Below, one piece after another: positions 1 to 6,300 of a DNA stretch of 30,889 bases. Source of the DNA: Haloarcula hispanica SH1 virus (Viruses; Dividoviricota; Laserviricetes; Halopanivirales); the NCBI RefSeq assembly GCF_000864025.1, contig NC_007217.1; one strand, given 5' to 3'. Positions within the stretch are counted from its first letter, which is position 1. Each line of letters begins with the position of its first letter. The position numbers and the translations under genes were made by a program. The notes under the pieces were generated by a model. The model worked only from the letters and a program-made list of their open reading frames with translations. It had not been told where the DNA came from and ran no database searches.

Positions 1-165
1 CACTCTCTCTCTCTCTCTGGGGGCCGCCGACCGCCGAGCGCCGCCTGGGAGCCGCCGGGGTTCCTGCCGCCGCCACACGCTCCTCCTCCCTGCGGTCGTC
101 GTCGCTCCCGCACCGCACCGCACCGCCCCGCCGTCGTCGCTCTACTACTTCTCCTTCTTCTACAT

Positions 166-182
166 GGTCCGACCGTCGGACC
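166..182. promoter_or_regulatory. 17-bp perfect dyad in the terminal repeat
   Basis: GGTCCGAC-C-GTCGGACC is a perfect 8-bp inverted repeat around one base. It is present in both terminal repeats (mirror copy 30708-30724). It lies about 150 bp from each end, where an origin-binding or regulatory protein might bind; no protein can be named. Confidence 0.6.
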
Positions 183-241
183 GAGCAGTACGGCCCGCTG
201 GCGGCCTCCTCGGCGTCTCTCCCCCCCGAATCCCCTTTTCG

Positions 242-251
242 CCTTTAAGAC
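242..251 (+). promoter_or_regulatory. Inward promoter box CCTTTAAGAC in left repeat
   Basis: CCTTTAAGAC is a TATA-like haloarchaeal promoter element facing into the genome. The identical 10-mer occurs in the right repeat (minus, 30639-30648) and ahead of a right-arm operon (minus, 26615-26624). A one-base variant lies at 30512-30521. A second box, CTCTTTAAATCC, follows at about 262. Both ends can therefore fire inward; the first product on the left is uncertain. Confidence 0.5.
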
Positions 252-309
252 AGATACCCCCCTCTTTAAATCCCCCCGGTGGTCAAACCAGCGGTCCGAC
301 CGAGGCGGC

Positions 310-562
310 CGCCGAAACCGCACGACGGCAGGCGGATACGGCGCTAACCCTTTATTACCCCCCTACGTCAGACGCTCGGCTGACAGCTCAAAACCGCACG
401 ACGGCAGGGCCGTTGCTGTGAGAGGCGCTGTGCGGGCCGCTGTGCGGTTCCCGCTCCGGGAGGATGCAGACCCTTCACCGACCCGCTCCGACGGACGGCG
501 TCAGGCGGGGGACAGCCGAGCGGCCCGACTGCGCCTTCGGCGGTGGCCGCGTAGCTCCGGGC
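310..562. other. Left subterminal region with 18-bp direct repeat
   Basis: No convincing gene is seen here. The 18-mer AAACCGCACGACGGCAGG occurs at 315-332 and again at 391-408, a 76-bp period, directly inside the terminal repeat. The right end lacks it, so the two ends are not equivalent beyond base 309. A reading frame opens at 464 after a GGGAGG, but its composition is Arg/Gly/Pro-rich and shadow-like. Confidence 0.6.
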
Positions 563-673
563 ATGGACCATGAACCCTGGTGGACCTACCGAGCACGGAC
601 CCGAGACACGAGCGACGAGCACGGCGTGGAGGCCGACGACACCGACCCCGACCCGGCAGTCCCGCCCAATTAG
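563..673 (+). CDS. Possible 36-aa acidic-tail small protein
   Basis: A 36-codon frame starts at ATGGACC and ends in a run rich in Asp, Glu and Pro, a composition normal for halophilic proteins and unlike the Arg-rich shadow frames around it. Its stop codon lies inside the dyad at 664-679, just before the next promoter. Several other short frames in this genome also begin ATGGACC. There is no recognised domain and the function is unknown. It may equally be an untranslated leader. Confidence 0.3.
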   Translation: MDHEPWWTYRARTRDTSDEHGVEADDTDPDPAVPPN

Positions 674-679
674 TTGGGC
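664..679. promoter_or_regulatory. Dyad GCCCAATTAGTTGGGC
   Basis: Six-base arms GCCCAA/TTGGGC are separated by TTAG and sit about 5 bases upstream of the TATA-like box at 684-695. That is the position where an archaeal regulator would block or assist TBP/TFB. The CCAATT core recurs in the other two control regions (2944-2956, 3221-3245, 11434-11489). Confidence 0.55.
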
Positions 680-683
680 AAAA

Positions 684-697
684 CTTAGCTTTATCAC
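684..697 (+). promoter_or_regulatory. Promoter of the left plus-strand operon
   Basis: The AT-rich stretch CTTAGCTTTATC lies in otherwise GC-rich DNA and would set a transcription start near 715-720, ahead of the small-gene cluster that begins at 756/849. It is directly preceded by the dyad at 664-679. Confidence 0.5.
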
Positions 698-755
698 GGG
701 CCGTCACCCAGGTCTGCGTAGCCGAGGAGGGCCGTTCTCCCGGCTACATGGACCG

Positions 756-848
756 ATGGCAGACGCCAATTTCGCAGGCCCTTCCCCTGGGGCCTTCCGA
801 CAGACGTACCGCCGAGAAACCACTGCTGCCGACGAGGAGGGCCGGTAA
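756..848 (+). CDS. Possible 30-aa leader peptide
   Basis: A 30-codon frame ends TAA directly against the ATG of the next gene (TAAATG), in the same frame. It overlaps the recurrent CCGGCTACATGGACC element at about 740-754. Tight abutment suggests coupling, but the peptide has no recognised feature and could be part of a leader. The start is ambiguous, because an out-of-frame ATG lies 8 bases earlier. Confidence 0.3.
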   Translation: MADANFAGPSPGAFRQTYRRETTAADEEGR

Positions 849-1106
849 ATGCCGTCCGTCACCCGCCTCACCGAGAGCGACAACCGCGCCGAGGGCTTCG
901 CCGTCGAGACGGAGTCCGGTGGGACCACCTACCGCTACGAGTTCGAGGTGGTCGAGGAGCGCGACCCCGAGGCCGACGACGAGGAGGGCCGGATGGGGAC
1001 CGTCGAGTTCGTCGCCCGCTTCGAGGACGGCGCACCGTCCGACCTCTCCCTCACCGGGGCTGCCCGAGAGGCCATGAACGACTACGGCTTCACGGTGGAA
1101 CAGTGA
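849..1106 (+). CDS. Hypothetical acidic 85-aa protein
   Basis: This is the first confident gene of the left operon, starting at ATG after GAGGAGGGCC, a ribosome-binding-like stretch. The product is acidic and appears to form a small beta-rich fold: alternating polar and hydrophobic residues at about 15-35 (tyrosine-rich) and again around 50-60, with an acidic loop between them. No family is recognised. Its TGA overlaps the GTG of the next gene (GTGA), the usual junction in this genome, so the two are probably co-translated. Confidence 0.8.
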   Translation: MPSVTRLTESDNRAEGFAVETESGGTTYRYEFEVVEERDPEADDEEGRMGTVEFVARFEDGAPSDLSLTGAAREAMNDYGFTVEQ

Positions 1107-1330
1107 CCGTCGAACCCGACGACGACGACGCTCACACCTACCAGGTCGGCGTCATGGCCGAGCGGCTGGACGAGTACCTGGACGTGCTGGAGGAGGAGCG
1201 CGAGACGGTCGAGGCTATCCTGGCCGACCTCGAAGACGCCCCCGACGACGAGTGCCTGACCCGAGAGGAGTACCGGCAGGTGTTCCCCGCGACCATGCCG
1301 ACCGAGGAGTGGGGTGGTTTCGGTGGCTGA
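1103..1330 (+). CDS. Hypothetical acidic helical 75-aa protein
   Basis: The GTG start overlaps the stop of the previous gene by 4 nt. Residues 15-50 look like a long amphipathic helix or short coiled coil (MAERLDEYLDVLEEERETVE), after an N-terminal run of four Asp. The C-terminus ends in Gly-rich GGFGG. There are no Cys pairs or membrane spans. Function unknown; its position between membrane-protein genes suggests a small soluble partner. Confidence 0.75.
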   Translation: MTVEPDDDDAHTYQVGVMAERLDEYLDVLEEERETVEAILADLEDAPDDECLTREEYRQVFPATMPTEEWGGFGG

Positions 1331-1733
1331 CGACGACCGACTTTTCACCGGCTCCGACGACGCCGCCCAGGCCGGGCCGCCGCCAGGCCAGACGACCGAC
1401 CCGCTCCAGGGGTCGGACCCCGTCGGTCTGAAACCGTGGCTGGCGGACCTGACCTACGACGAGGTTCACGCCTTCACCGTCGGCTTCGCGCCGATGTTCA
1501 CCGGCCTGCTGCTGCTCCCGTTCGTCCCGACCGTCGCCGTGGTCCTGCTCGGCCTCTCCGCCGTGCTCACGTCGGCGGCTATCATCGAGAAGCACCGACC
1601 AACTCGAACGCTCCGGTACGTGGTCCGCGAGGTCCACTACTACCTCGGAGGGCAGGCCGTCGCGGCGTTCCTCGGTGTCGGATGGGTCGGTATCGTGGCC
1701 GCCCTCTCTCACCTCGCGGGGGCCGTTCTGTGA
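1314..1733 (+). CDS. Hypothetical membrane protein, about three spans
   Basis: An N-terminal acidic, Pro/Gln-rich soluble part (about residues 1-45) is followed by hydrophobic segments near residues 58-75, 76-92 and 112-138. A basic loop with KHRPTRTLR lies between the second and third. A second GTG in frame at 1323 would give MADDDRL at the N-terminus and is equally possible; both overlap the preceding gene. The product probably sits in the host membrane or the virion inner membrane. No family recognised. Confidence 0.75.
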   Translation: MVSVADDDRLFTGSDDAAQAGPPPGQTTDPLQGSDPVGLKPWLADLTYDEVHAFTVGFAPMFTGLLLLPFVPTVAVVLLGLSAVLTSAAIIEKHRPTRTLRYVVREVHYYLGGQAVAAFLGVGWVGIVAALSHLAGAVL

Positions 1734-1870
1734 CCCGCGACCAGAAGCTCGCCGTGGCGGGCCTGCTCGCCGCTGGAGTTGGTGCGTTCGCCGCCGGGAA
1801 GCGGAAGGCCGACCGCCAGGACGCCGACGACGAGGACGACGGCTTCGTGGAGGTTCCCATCCGTGGCTGA
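1730..1870 (+). CDS. 46-aa single-span membrane protein
   Basis: This is a very short gene fixed by a GTGA overlap with the upstream stop and by an 8-nt overlap with the next start. The translation begins MTRDQKLAVAGLLAAG, giving one Ala/Gly/Leu membrane segment (about 6-24), then a basic GKRKADR stop-transfer and an acidic tail with DDEDD. Such one-span miniproteins are common in membrane-containing viruses. Function unknown. Confidence 0.7.
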   Translation: MTRDQKLAVAGLLAAGVGAFAAGKRKADRQDADDEDDGFVEVPIRG

Positions 1871-2177
1871 CGTTCAACGGTCCGACGACGGGGTTCCCGA
1901 GGAGGTCCCCGACGAGGCAACCACCGAGCACCCGCCGGAGGTCCCCGGAGCGGAACCGGAGGACTACCCCCGGCGCTGGTATCTCTACCGGAAGCGCGAC
2001 GTGTCCGGTATCTCGGGGAAGGGCGTCGTGGCCTACGGCGTGCAGTTCCCGGACGGCGTCGTGGCCTACCGCTGGACCACCTCGCCCCGGACCACGCAGT
2101 TCGCCGTCTCCATCCACGACGTGCAGCACATCCACGGCCACGAGGGGAAGACGCTCGTGAGGTGGATTGATGGGTGA
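1863..2177 (+). CDS. Hypothetical 104-aa protein with small beta domain
   Basis: GTG start with coding overlap to the previous gene. The first 35 residues are acidic and Pro/Glu-rich, probably disordered. Residues about 37-104 look like a compact beta-rich domain with several Trp and Tyr (RRWYLYRKRD, GVQFPDGVVAYRW) and a His cluster (HDVQHIHGHEG), ending in VRWIDG. The two His-rich turns could bind metal, but this is inference. It overlaps the next gene by 8 nt. Confidence 0.75.
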   Translation: MADVQRSDDGVPEEVPDEATTEHPPEVPGAEPEDYPRRWYLYRKRDVSGISGKGVVAYGVQFPDGVVAYRWTTSPRTTQFAVSIHDVQHIHGHEGKTLVRWIDG

Positions 2178-2430
2178 CGAGCACCCGGAGCGACCGACCA
2201 ACCCGAACACCAACATCGACGGGGCGACCTGGGACGCCTACCAGAAGACGACGGCGACCTGGGCCGTGAAGCTCCCCGTGGACGTGACCGTTCGGACCAG
2301 CCACGGGCCGGTCGAGGCCGAGGGCGGGGACTACCTCTGTATCTCCGCCGACGGCGACCTCTACCCGTGCTCCGCCGAGACGTTCGAGAAGCAGTACGAG
2401 CCGAGCGGGCCGCTGGAGGGGTCGGAGTGA
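2170..2430 (+). CDS. Hypothetical 86-aa protein
   Basis: Start chosen at ATG 2170 (MGDEHPERPTNPNTNIDG), overlapping the preceding stop by 8 nt; a TTG one codon earlier is less likely. The domain about residues 30-80 reads as short strands (WAVKLPVDVTVRTSHGPVEA, YLCISADGDLYPCS) and resembles in size and layout the beta domain of the gene before it. There are only two cysteines. Function unknown. Confidence 0.75.
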   Translation: MGDEHPERPTNPNTNIDGATWDAYQKTTATWAVKLPVDVTVRTSHGPVEAEGGDYLCISADGDLYPCSAETFEKQYEPSGPLEGSE

Positions 2431-2467
2431 CCGGAACGCTCAAGTCCCGGTTCTGCGGCCTGACAGC

Positions 2468-2569
2468 ATGGTTATCTGTCTGTTCTGCCACGAGGAACAT
2501 CCGAGCCGAGTCCCCCCGACGTACTGCCGCCAGTGCGGCGGTCGTCTCGACGCCGACGGGACGCTGTAG
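2468..2569 (+). CDS. 33-aa zinc-ribbon miniprotein
   Basis: The translation begins MVICLFCHEEHPSRVPPTYC and ends with RQCGGRLDADGTL. Two CxxC knuckles (C4/C7 and C20/C23) are spaced as in the smallest zinc ribbons, followed by the GxRLDADG loop common to zinc-ribbon tails. It lies between two genes of the same operon and fills the gap almost exactly. A competing frame (GTG 2427 to 2585) gives an unstructured Arg/Ala-rich peptide and is less convincing. It probably binds nucleic acid or a protein partner. Confidence 0.7.
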   Translation: MVICLFCHEEHPSRVPPTYCRQCGGRLDADGTL

Positions 2570-2581
2570 CGGGAGGGCGGC

Positions 2582-2920
2582 ATGACCGAGGAGAAGACCA
2601 TCGGGGAGGTCTACGACGACCGGAACGCCCTGGTGCTCGGTCTGGCCGCCACGGTGCAGCGCCTCCACGACAAGCTCCGAGCGGCGGGCCAGGGCGCGGC
2701 GATGGAGTACCGGACCTGCTGGACCGAGGACGACGGCCTCGACGCCGACGCCGACGAGTGGGCCATCGTGTACTGCTGGCTCCCGACAGGCCAGGTATCA
2801 TGGCACGTCCCGAGGGAGATGGTCGAGCAGACCGACATCCCGAAGAAAAGCGCCGAGTGGGACGGCCACGACCGCGCCGAGAAGAACCAGCGGCTCCGGT
2901 CGCTCGCTGGCGGAGATTAA
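2582..2920 (+). CDS. Conserved phage/halovirus-type protein, 112 aa
   Basis: ATG follows a GGGAGGGCGG stretch. After an N-terminal helix (EVYDDRNALVLGLAATVQRL) come an acidic Trp/Tyr-rich middle with GQVSWHVP (about 78-85) and a C-terminal WDGHDRAEKNQRL. From memory, the pairing of a QVSWH-like strand with a (W/Y)DGH helix cap is a small conserved family in phage genomes, of unknown function. It is the last gene of the left operon and is followed by 400 bp without a confident gene. Confidence 0.85.
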   Translation: MTEEKTIGEVYDDRNALVLGLAATVQRLHDKLRAAGQGAAMEYRTCWTEDDGLDADADEWAIVYCWLPTGQVSWHVPREMVEQTDIPKKSAEWDGHDRAEKNQRLRSLAGGD

Positions 2921-3076
2921 CACCTCCCTAAACCGTCACTTTTCCACCAATTACGGCCTGCCCTCTGGCGTTATCACAAAACGCAAATCATCCATTAGAC
3001 TGATAGGCTCTGACTGATTAGGGCCGGATGCGTACCAGAAATCCGCATGGTAGGAGCGTCCTACATGGACCGAAGC

Positions 3077-3101
3077 CCCGGAGGCCCTATACCCCTCCGG
3101 G
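3077..3101 (+). promoter_or_regulatory. Strong hairpin 1
   Basis: Perfect 8-bp arms CCCGGAGG and CCTCCGGG enclose a 9-nt loop. There is no T-run behind it, so a simple terminator is unlikely. It directly follows the recurrent ATGGACCGAAGCCCCG element and partly overlaps it. Confidence 0.55.
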
Positions 3102-3114
3102 ACCGGACCGTGAA

Positions 3115-3151
3115 CGGGGTCGGCGGTTCCCTAAGCCGCACACCGACCCCG
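3115..3151 (+). promoter_or_regulatory. Strong hairpin 2
   Basis: Nine-base arms CGGGGTCGG and CCGACCCCG enclose an interior containing a further short stem (CGG...CCG around TTCCCTAAG). With hairpin 1 it could form a structured leader or small RNA of about 80 nt. Confidence 0.55.
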
Positions 3152-3220
3152 CGAGTCCCTATTCGCTACGCAGCAATTAATCTCATGCAGTTACCACGCT
3201 GTCTTTGAAAACCCGGTGAA

Positions 3221-3245
3221 TCCCGGCCAATTCTCCCGGCCAATT
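3221..3245. promoter_or_regulatory. Tandem operator-like repeats TCCCGGCCAATT
   Basis: Two identical 12-mers (3221-3232 and 3234-3245) have a 13-bp period and lie about 35 bases upstream of the VP1 TATA box. They share the CCAATT core with the dyad at 664-679 and with the repeats at 11434 and 11477. A virus-encoded repressor or activator site is a reasonable reading. Confidence 0.55.
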
Positions 3246-3278
3246 ACCGCCGCACGTCGGGCGATTCATAGGGTCGCA

Positions 3279-3290
3279 CTAATCTAAAAG
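3279..3290 (+). promoter_or_regulatory. VP1 promoter (TATA-like)
   Basis: CTAATCTAAAAG is centred about 35 bases upstream of the VP1 ATG at 3321, predicting a start near 3313 and a leader of only a few bases. The start region reads CCGGCTACATGG, an element shared with four other sites in the genome. Confidence 0.6.
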
Positions 3291-3320
3291 TCGGGCGAGA
3301 GACACCGTCTATCCGGCTAC

Positions 3321-6300
3321 ATGGCAGACTCTACGAACACGGATATGCCCCTGACCGAAGGGGCCTGGACCCGAGAATCGGACGACCCCCTCACCTACGA
3401 GCACGACGACGGCGACCTGCTCCGGTTGAAGGACTCGAAGCACGGCCACGGTGTGTGGTTCTACGACGAGGGCCGCGACAACCTGGCCTCGACCTACCGC
3501 TACGGCTTCTACCAGGACCGCGACGACGCGAAGGCCCGCCTGAAACGGCTCCTCGGTCGGGAAATCACCAACCTCCGGGGCGAGGTCCGGCAGTCCTCGA
3601 AGGCCGCCGACGACGAGGGCGACGTGACGCTCGGGAAGTCCGACGTGGTCAGCGCGGCGTACCCGGTCAACGGAAGCCAGGCGGAGGTGCTGGCCCGCCA
3701 CTACGACAGCCTGAACGACCTTCGAGACGCGACGGACGCCGAACTGCTGGCCCTGGATGGTATCGGCCAGGGGACGCTCGACACGCTCCGGGAGAAGTTG
3801 GCCGACGACGACGCCGACGGCGGCGACGACGAGGACAGCTACACCGAGGGCGACGTGGACACCACGGTCGAGCCGTCCGGGCTGGACCTGGACGACCCGG
3901 CGACCGACATTACCGGGGTGGGCGACTCCTCGAACCTCGCACAAGGCGACACCGTGGGCGACTTCTGGGCGATGGGCTGCCCGTTCCACGAGGTCAGCCC
4001 CGCCTGGCAGGCCGACGCCTTCGAGGACATCCTGGGGGCCGACTTCTTCGAGCAGACCAACCCTGCCCATCTTATCCGCCTGTTCGCGGGCTACACCGCC
4101 GCCTACGGCTTTGACGAGGACGGCGAGGAGTTGGGCAACTACGCGGAAGCCCTGTTCGGCCAATTCGACTGGGACGACGTGCGGTGGGCCTGGGCCGACC
4201 ACGGTATGTCCAGCGACTTCGGGAAGGTGGCCGCCGGGAGCGAGGTAATCGAGGAGCAGGCCGCCCTGGCGACCGGCGACGAGCTACCCCACTGGGAATT
4301 GGACTTCGACCCGGAGCAGGACACCGGCCTCTCCGGGCTGCACACGACCGAGGACATCGAGGTCTACCACGACTCCAACAGCGGGGAGGCCGTGGCGGTC
4401 CACTACACCGCCGACATCCCGGACCAGGAGGACGACGTGTACGTTCCCTTCGAGACGGTGAAGCTCTACTCCCTGCTGTTCCTGACGGACTTCACGGACC
4501 CGGCGAACGCCGAGCACGTCCGTCTCGTCGTGGACACCGAAACGTCGGACTCCTCGAAGCGGCGCACGGTGTCCGACGACCGGGGCCGGAATAACCGCTA
4601 CGTGGCGGTGTTCGACCACCCCGCCGCCGACGTTCACGGTATCGCGGAGGGCCGCCTGACGGTCCGACCCCGCGACTTCGACCTGACCGAGCCGTCCGAA
4701 TACGACGCCTGGGCCGGGAAGGTGGCCCAACAGGTCGAGGAGCGGCGCGAGGCGTTCGAGCGGGAGATGGGACGCGGCCCCGACGACCTGCGGGACGTGG
4801 CCGGTGTCGCGCCGTCGGACCAACTCGAAGAAGCGACCCACACGCTCGGCCAGCCGAACGCCGACCGTGAGGACCCGAACGAACTGGACGCCTTCGAGGA
4901 GGCGATGGGCGACATCTACGACCCCACCGAGGAGGTCGAGGAGCCGGAGCCGGACCCGTCGGTGAAGCCCGAGGGCGACCTGTCCGACCCTCGCATGGCG
5001 AGCAACGTTGGCGGGAAGGCGTACCACTTCCCCGTCCAGATAGGCGACTTCGAGATTGCCCACGTCGGAACCGAGTTGGTCTACTCGAACGACGGGCCGT
5101 ACACGGTTCGAGTCGGCCAGCACCACCGGATAGCCGACGCCTTCGAGTTCCGGCTGTCTCACGAGGACGAGAACGCCGCCGAGCACGGCCCGGACTTCAA
5201 GAGTAAGACCGACTTCGGACGGACGCCGAAGGACTTTTTCGAGTGGTTCGACGGCCTGGAGGCGACCGGGGACGCCGACCCCGTCTACCCCGAGACGGAG
5301 GAGTCGAGTATCGCCCGGAAGGAGAAGCCCGAGGACGTGGCCGGGTACGAACTGGTCACGAACGACCCCCAGGGCGGCATGATTGAGTGGGAGGGCGAGG
5401 GCGGCGGAACGCCCCCGTCGAAGCTACTCCAGCAGGACTACGACACCGAGGTCCAGTTGATGAACAGCGGCGGGCGCTACAAGCACCGCTGGCTGCTCCG
5501 TGTCCACTGGCGGGCCGGGACGGACCACAAGGTCCGAACCATCATGCAGTGGAAGTACGCCGGGACAGACGGCCAGGACGCCGCCCGGAAGGACAACATG
5601 GAGAAGGGTATCGCCAGGGCCGAGGAGTGGATGGAGGAGAACCCCGCCGAGGGGGCCGACGACGGCGACCAGCCACCCACCGAGCGAGTGGAAGCGTTTG
5701 CCGACCGGACGGGCGTTCCTGCCGACGTTTCAGAACGGATATTCGCGGAGTTCGGGAAGGCTGTCGGGAAGGACTGGGAGCACACCGAGGAGCGGATTTA
5801 CCAGGCCGCCGACTACGGGAAAGAGCGGGACCGCCTGCTGTCCGTGAAGGGCGTCGGAGAAGGCCGACAGAAGCAGATAGCCGCTGCCGACCAGGACGAC
5901 GACGACGACGGGACCGACCTGGAGGCCACGGTGTCCGAAATCGAGAACGCCCCTCCGGGCGGCTGGACCGAGGAGGACCGAGTGGACGGCGGCGACGAGA
6001 AGAACGTCTACGACGCCTACACCGAGAAGGACCTGGACCCGGAGAAGGCCCGCGAGCAGATAGGGCGCTACCTCATGGCGACCGTGCCGGAGGACGTGGC
6101 CCGTCGCCTGGCCGAGACGTTCGGGAACACGCGGTCGCTCGCCGGGGCCACCCTCGGCCAACTCCGCGACGTGGAGGGCGTCGGTGACGCGGTGGTCCGG
6201 GAGTTCTACAAGGACGTTCCCGACGACGAGAACCTGACCATCGCCCACGGCCAGAAGCGGGCCGACTGGGGGCCGTTCTCGACCTTCGGCGGCTACGGTC

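Larger units (their letters stand above)
1..309. repeat. Left inverted terminal repeat (309 bp)
   Basis: Bases 1-309 are the reverse complement of 30581-30889. Base 310 (C) no longer pairs with 30580, so the repeat is exactly 309 bp. It opens with CA(CT)8 at 1-18, and holds three CACCG units at 111-125, a 17-bp dyad at 166-182, and two TATA-like boxes (242-251 and about 262-270) that point inward. Such repeats are typical of linear genomes replicated from terminal proteins, which are reported for SH1; that mode is inference here. An 85-codon reading frame entering the repeat is probably not a gene. Confidence 0.97.
2921..3320. promoter_or_regulatory. 400-bp control region upstream of VP1
   Basis: No confident gene is seen. 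From left to right it holds CCACCAATTACGG (2944-2956), a CCTACATGGACC element (about 3059-3070), two strong hairpins (3077-3101 and 3115-3151), an AT-rich CAGCAATTAATCTCATG stretch (about 3171-3187), tandem TCCCGGCCAATT repeats (3221-3245) and the VP1 promoter. A 47-codon frame (3064-3207) opens at the ATGGACC but covers both hairpins and looks incidental. The GC content dips here compared with the genes on either side. Confidence 0.7.

Noticed and set aside
164-421. 85-codon frame in the left repeat, and its 70-codon mirror on the right
   Set aside because: The frame is forced by the inverted repeat, overlaps the promoter boxes and dyad, and has Pro/Ser/Gly/Arg composition unlike the acidic virus proteins.
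2427-2585. 52-codon GTG frame overlapping the 33-aa zinc ribbon
   Set aside because: Although it has a GTGA junction, the product is Arg/Ala/Ser-rich without structure, while the alternative frame encodes a clean CxxC...CxxC ribbon.
3064-3207. 47-codon ORF starting at ATGGACC upstream of VP1
   Set aside because: It spans both strong hairpins, has Pro/Arg/Thr-rich composition without acidic bias, and is not coupled to any gene.
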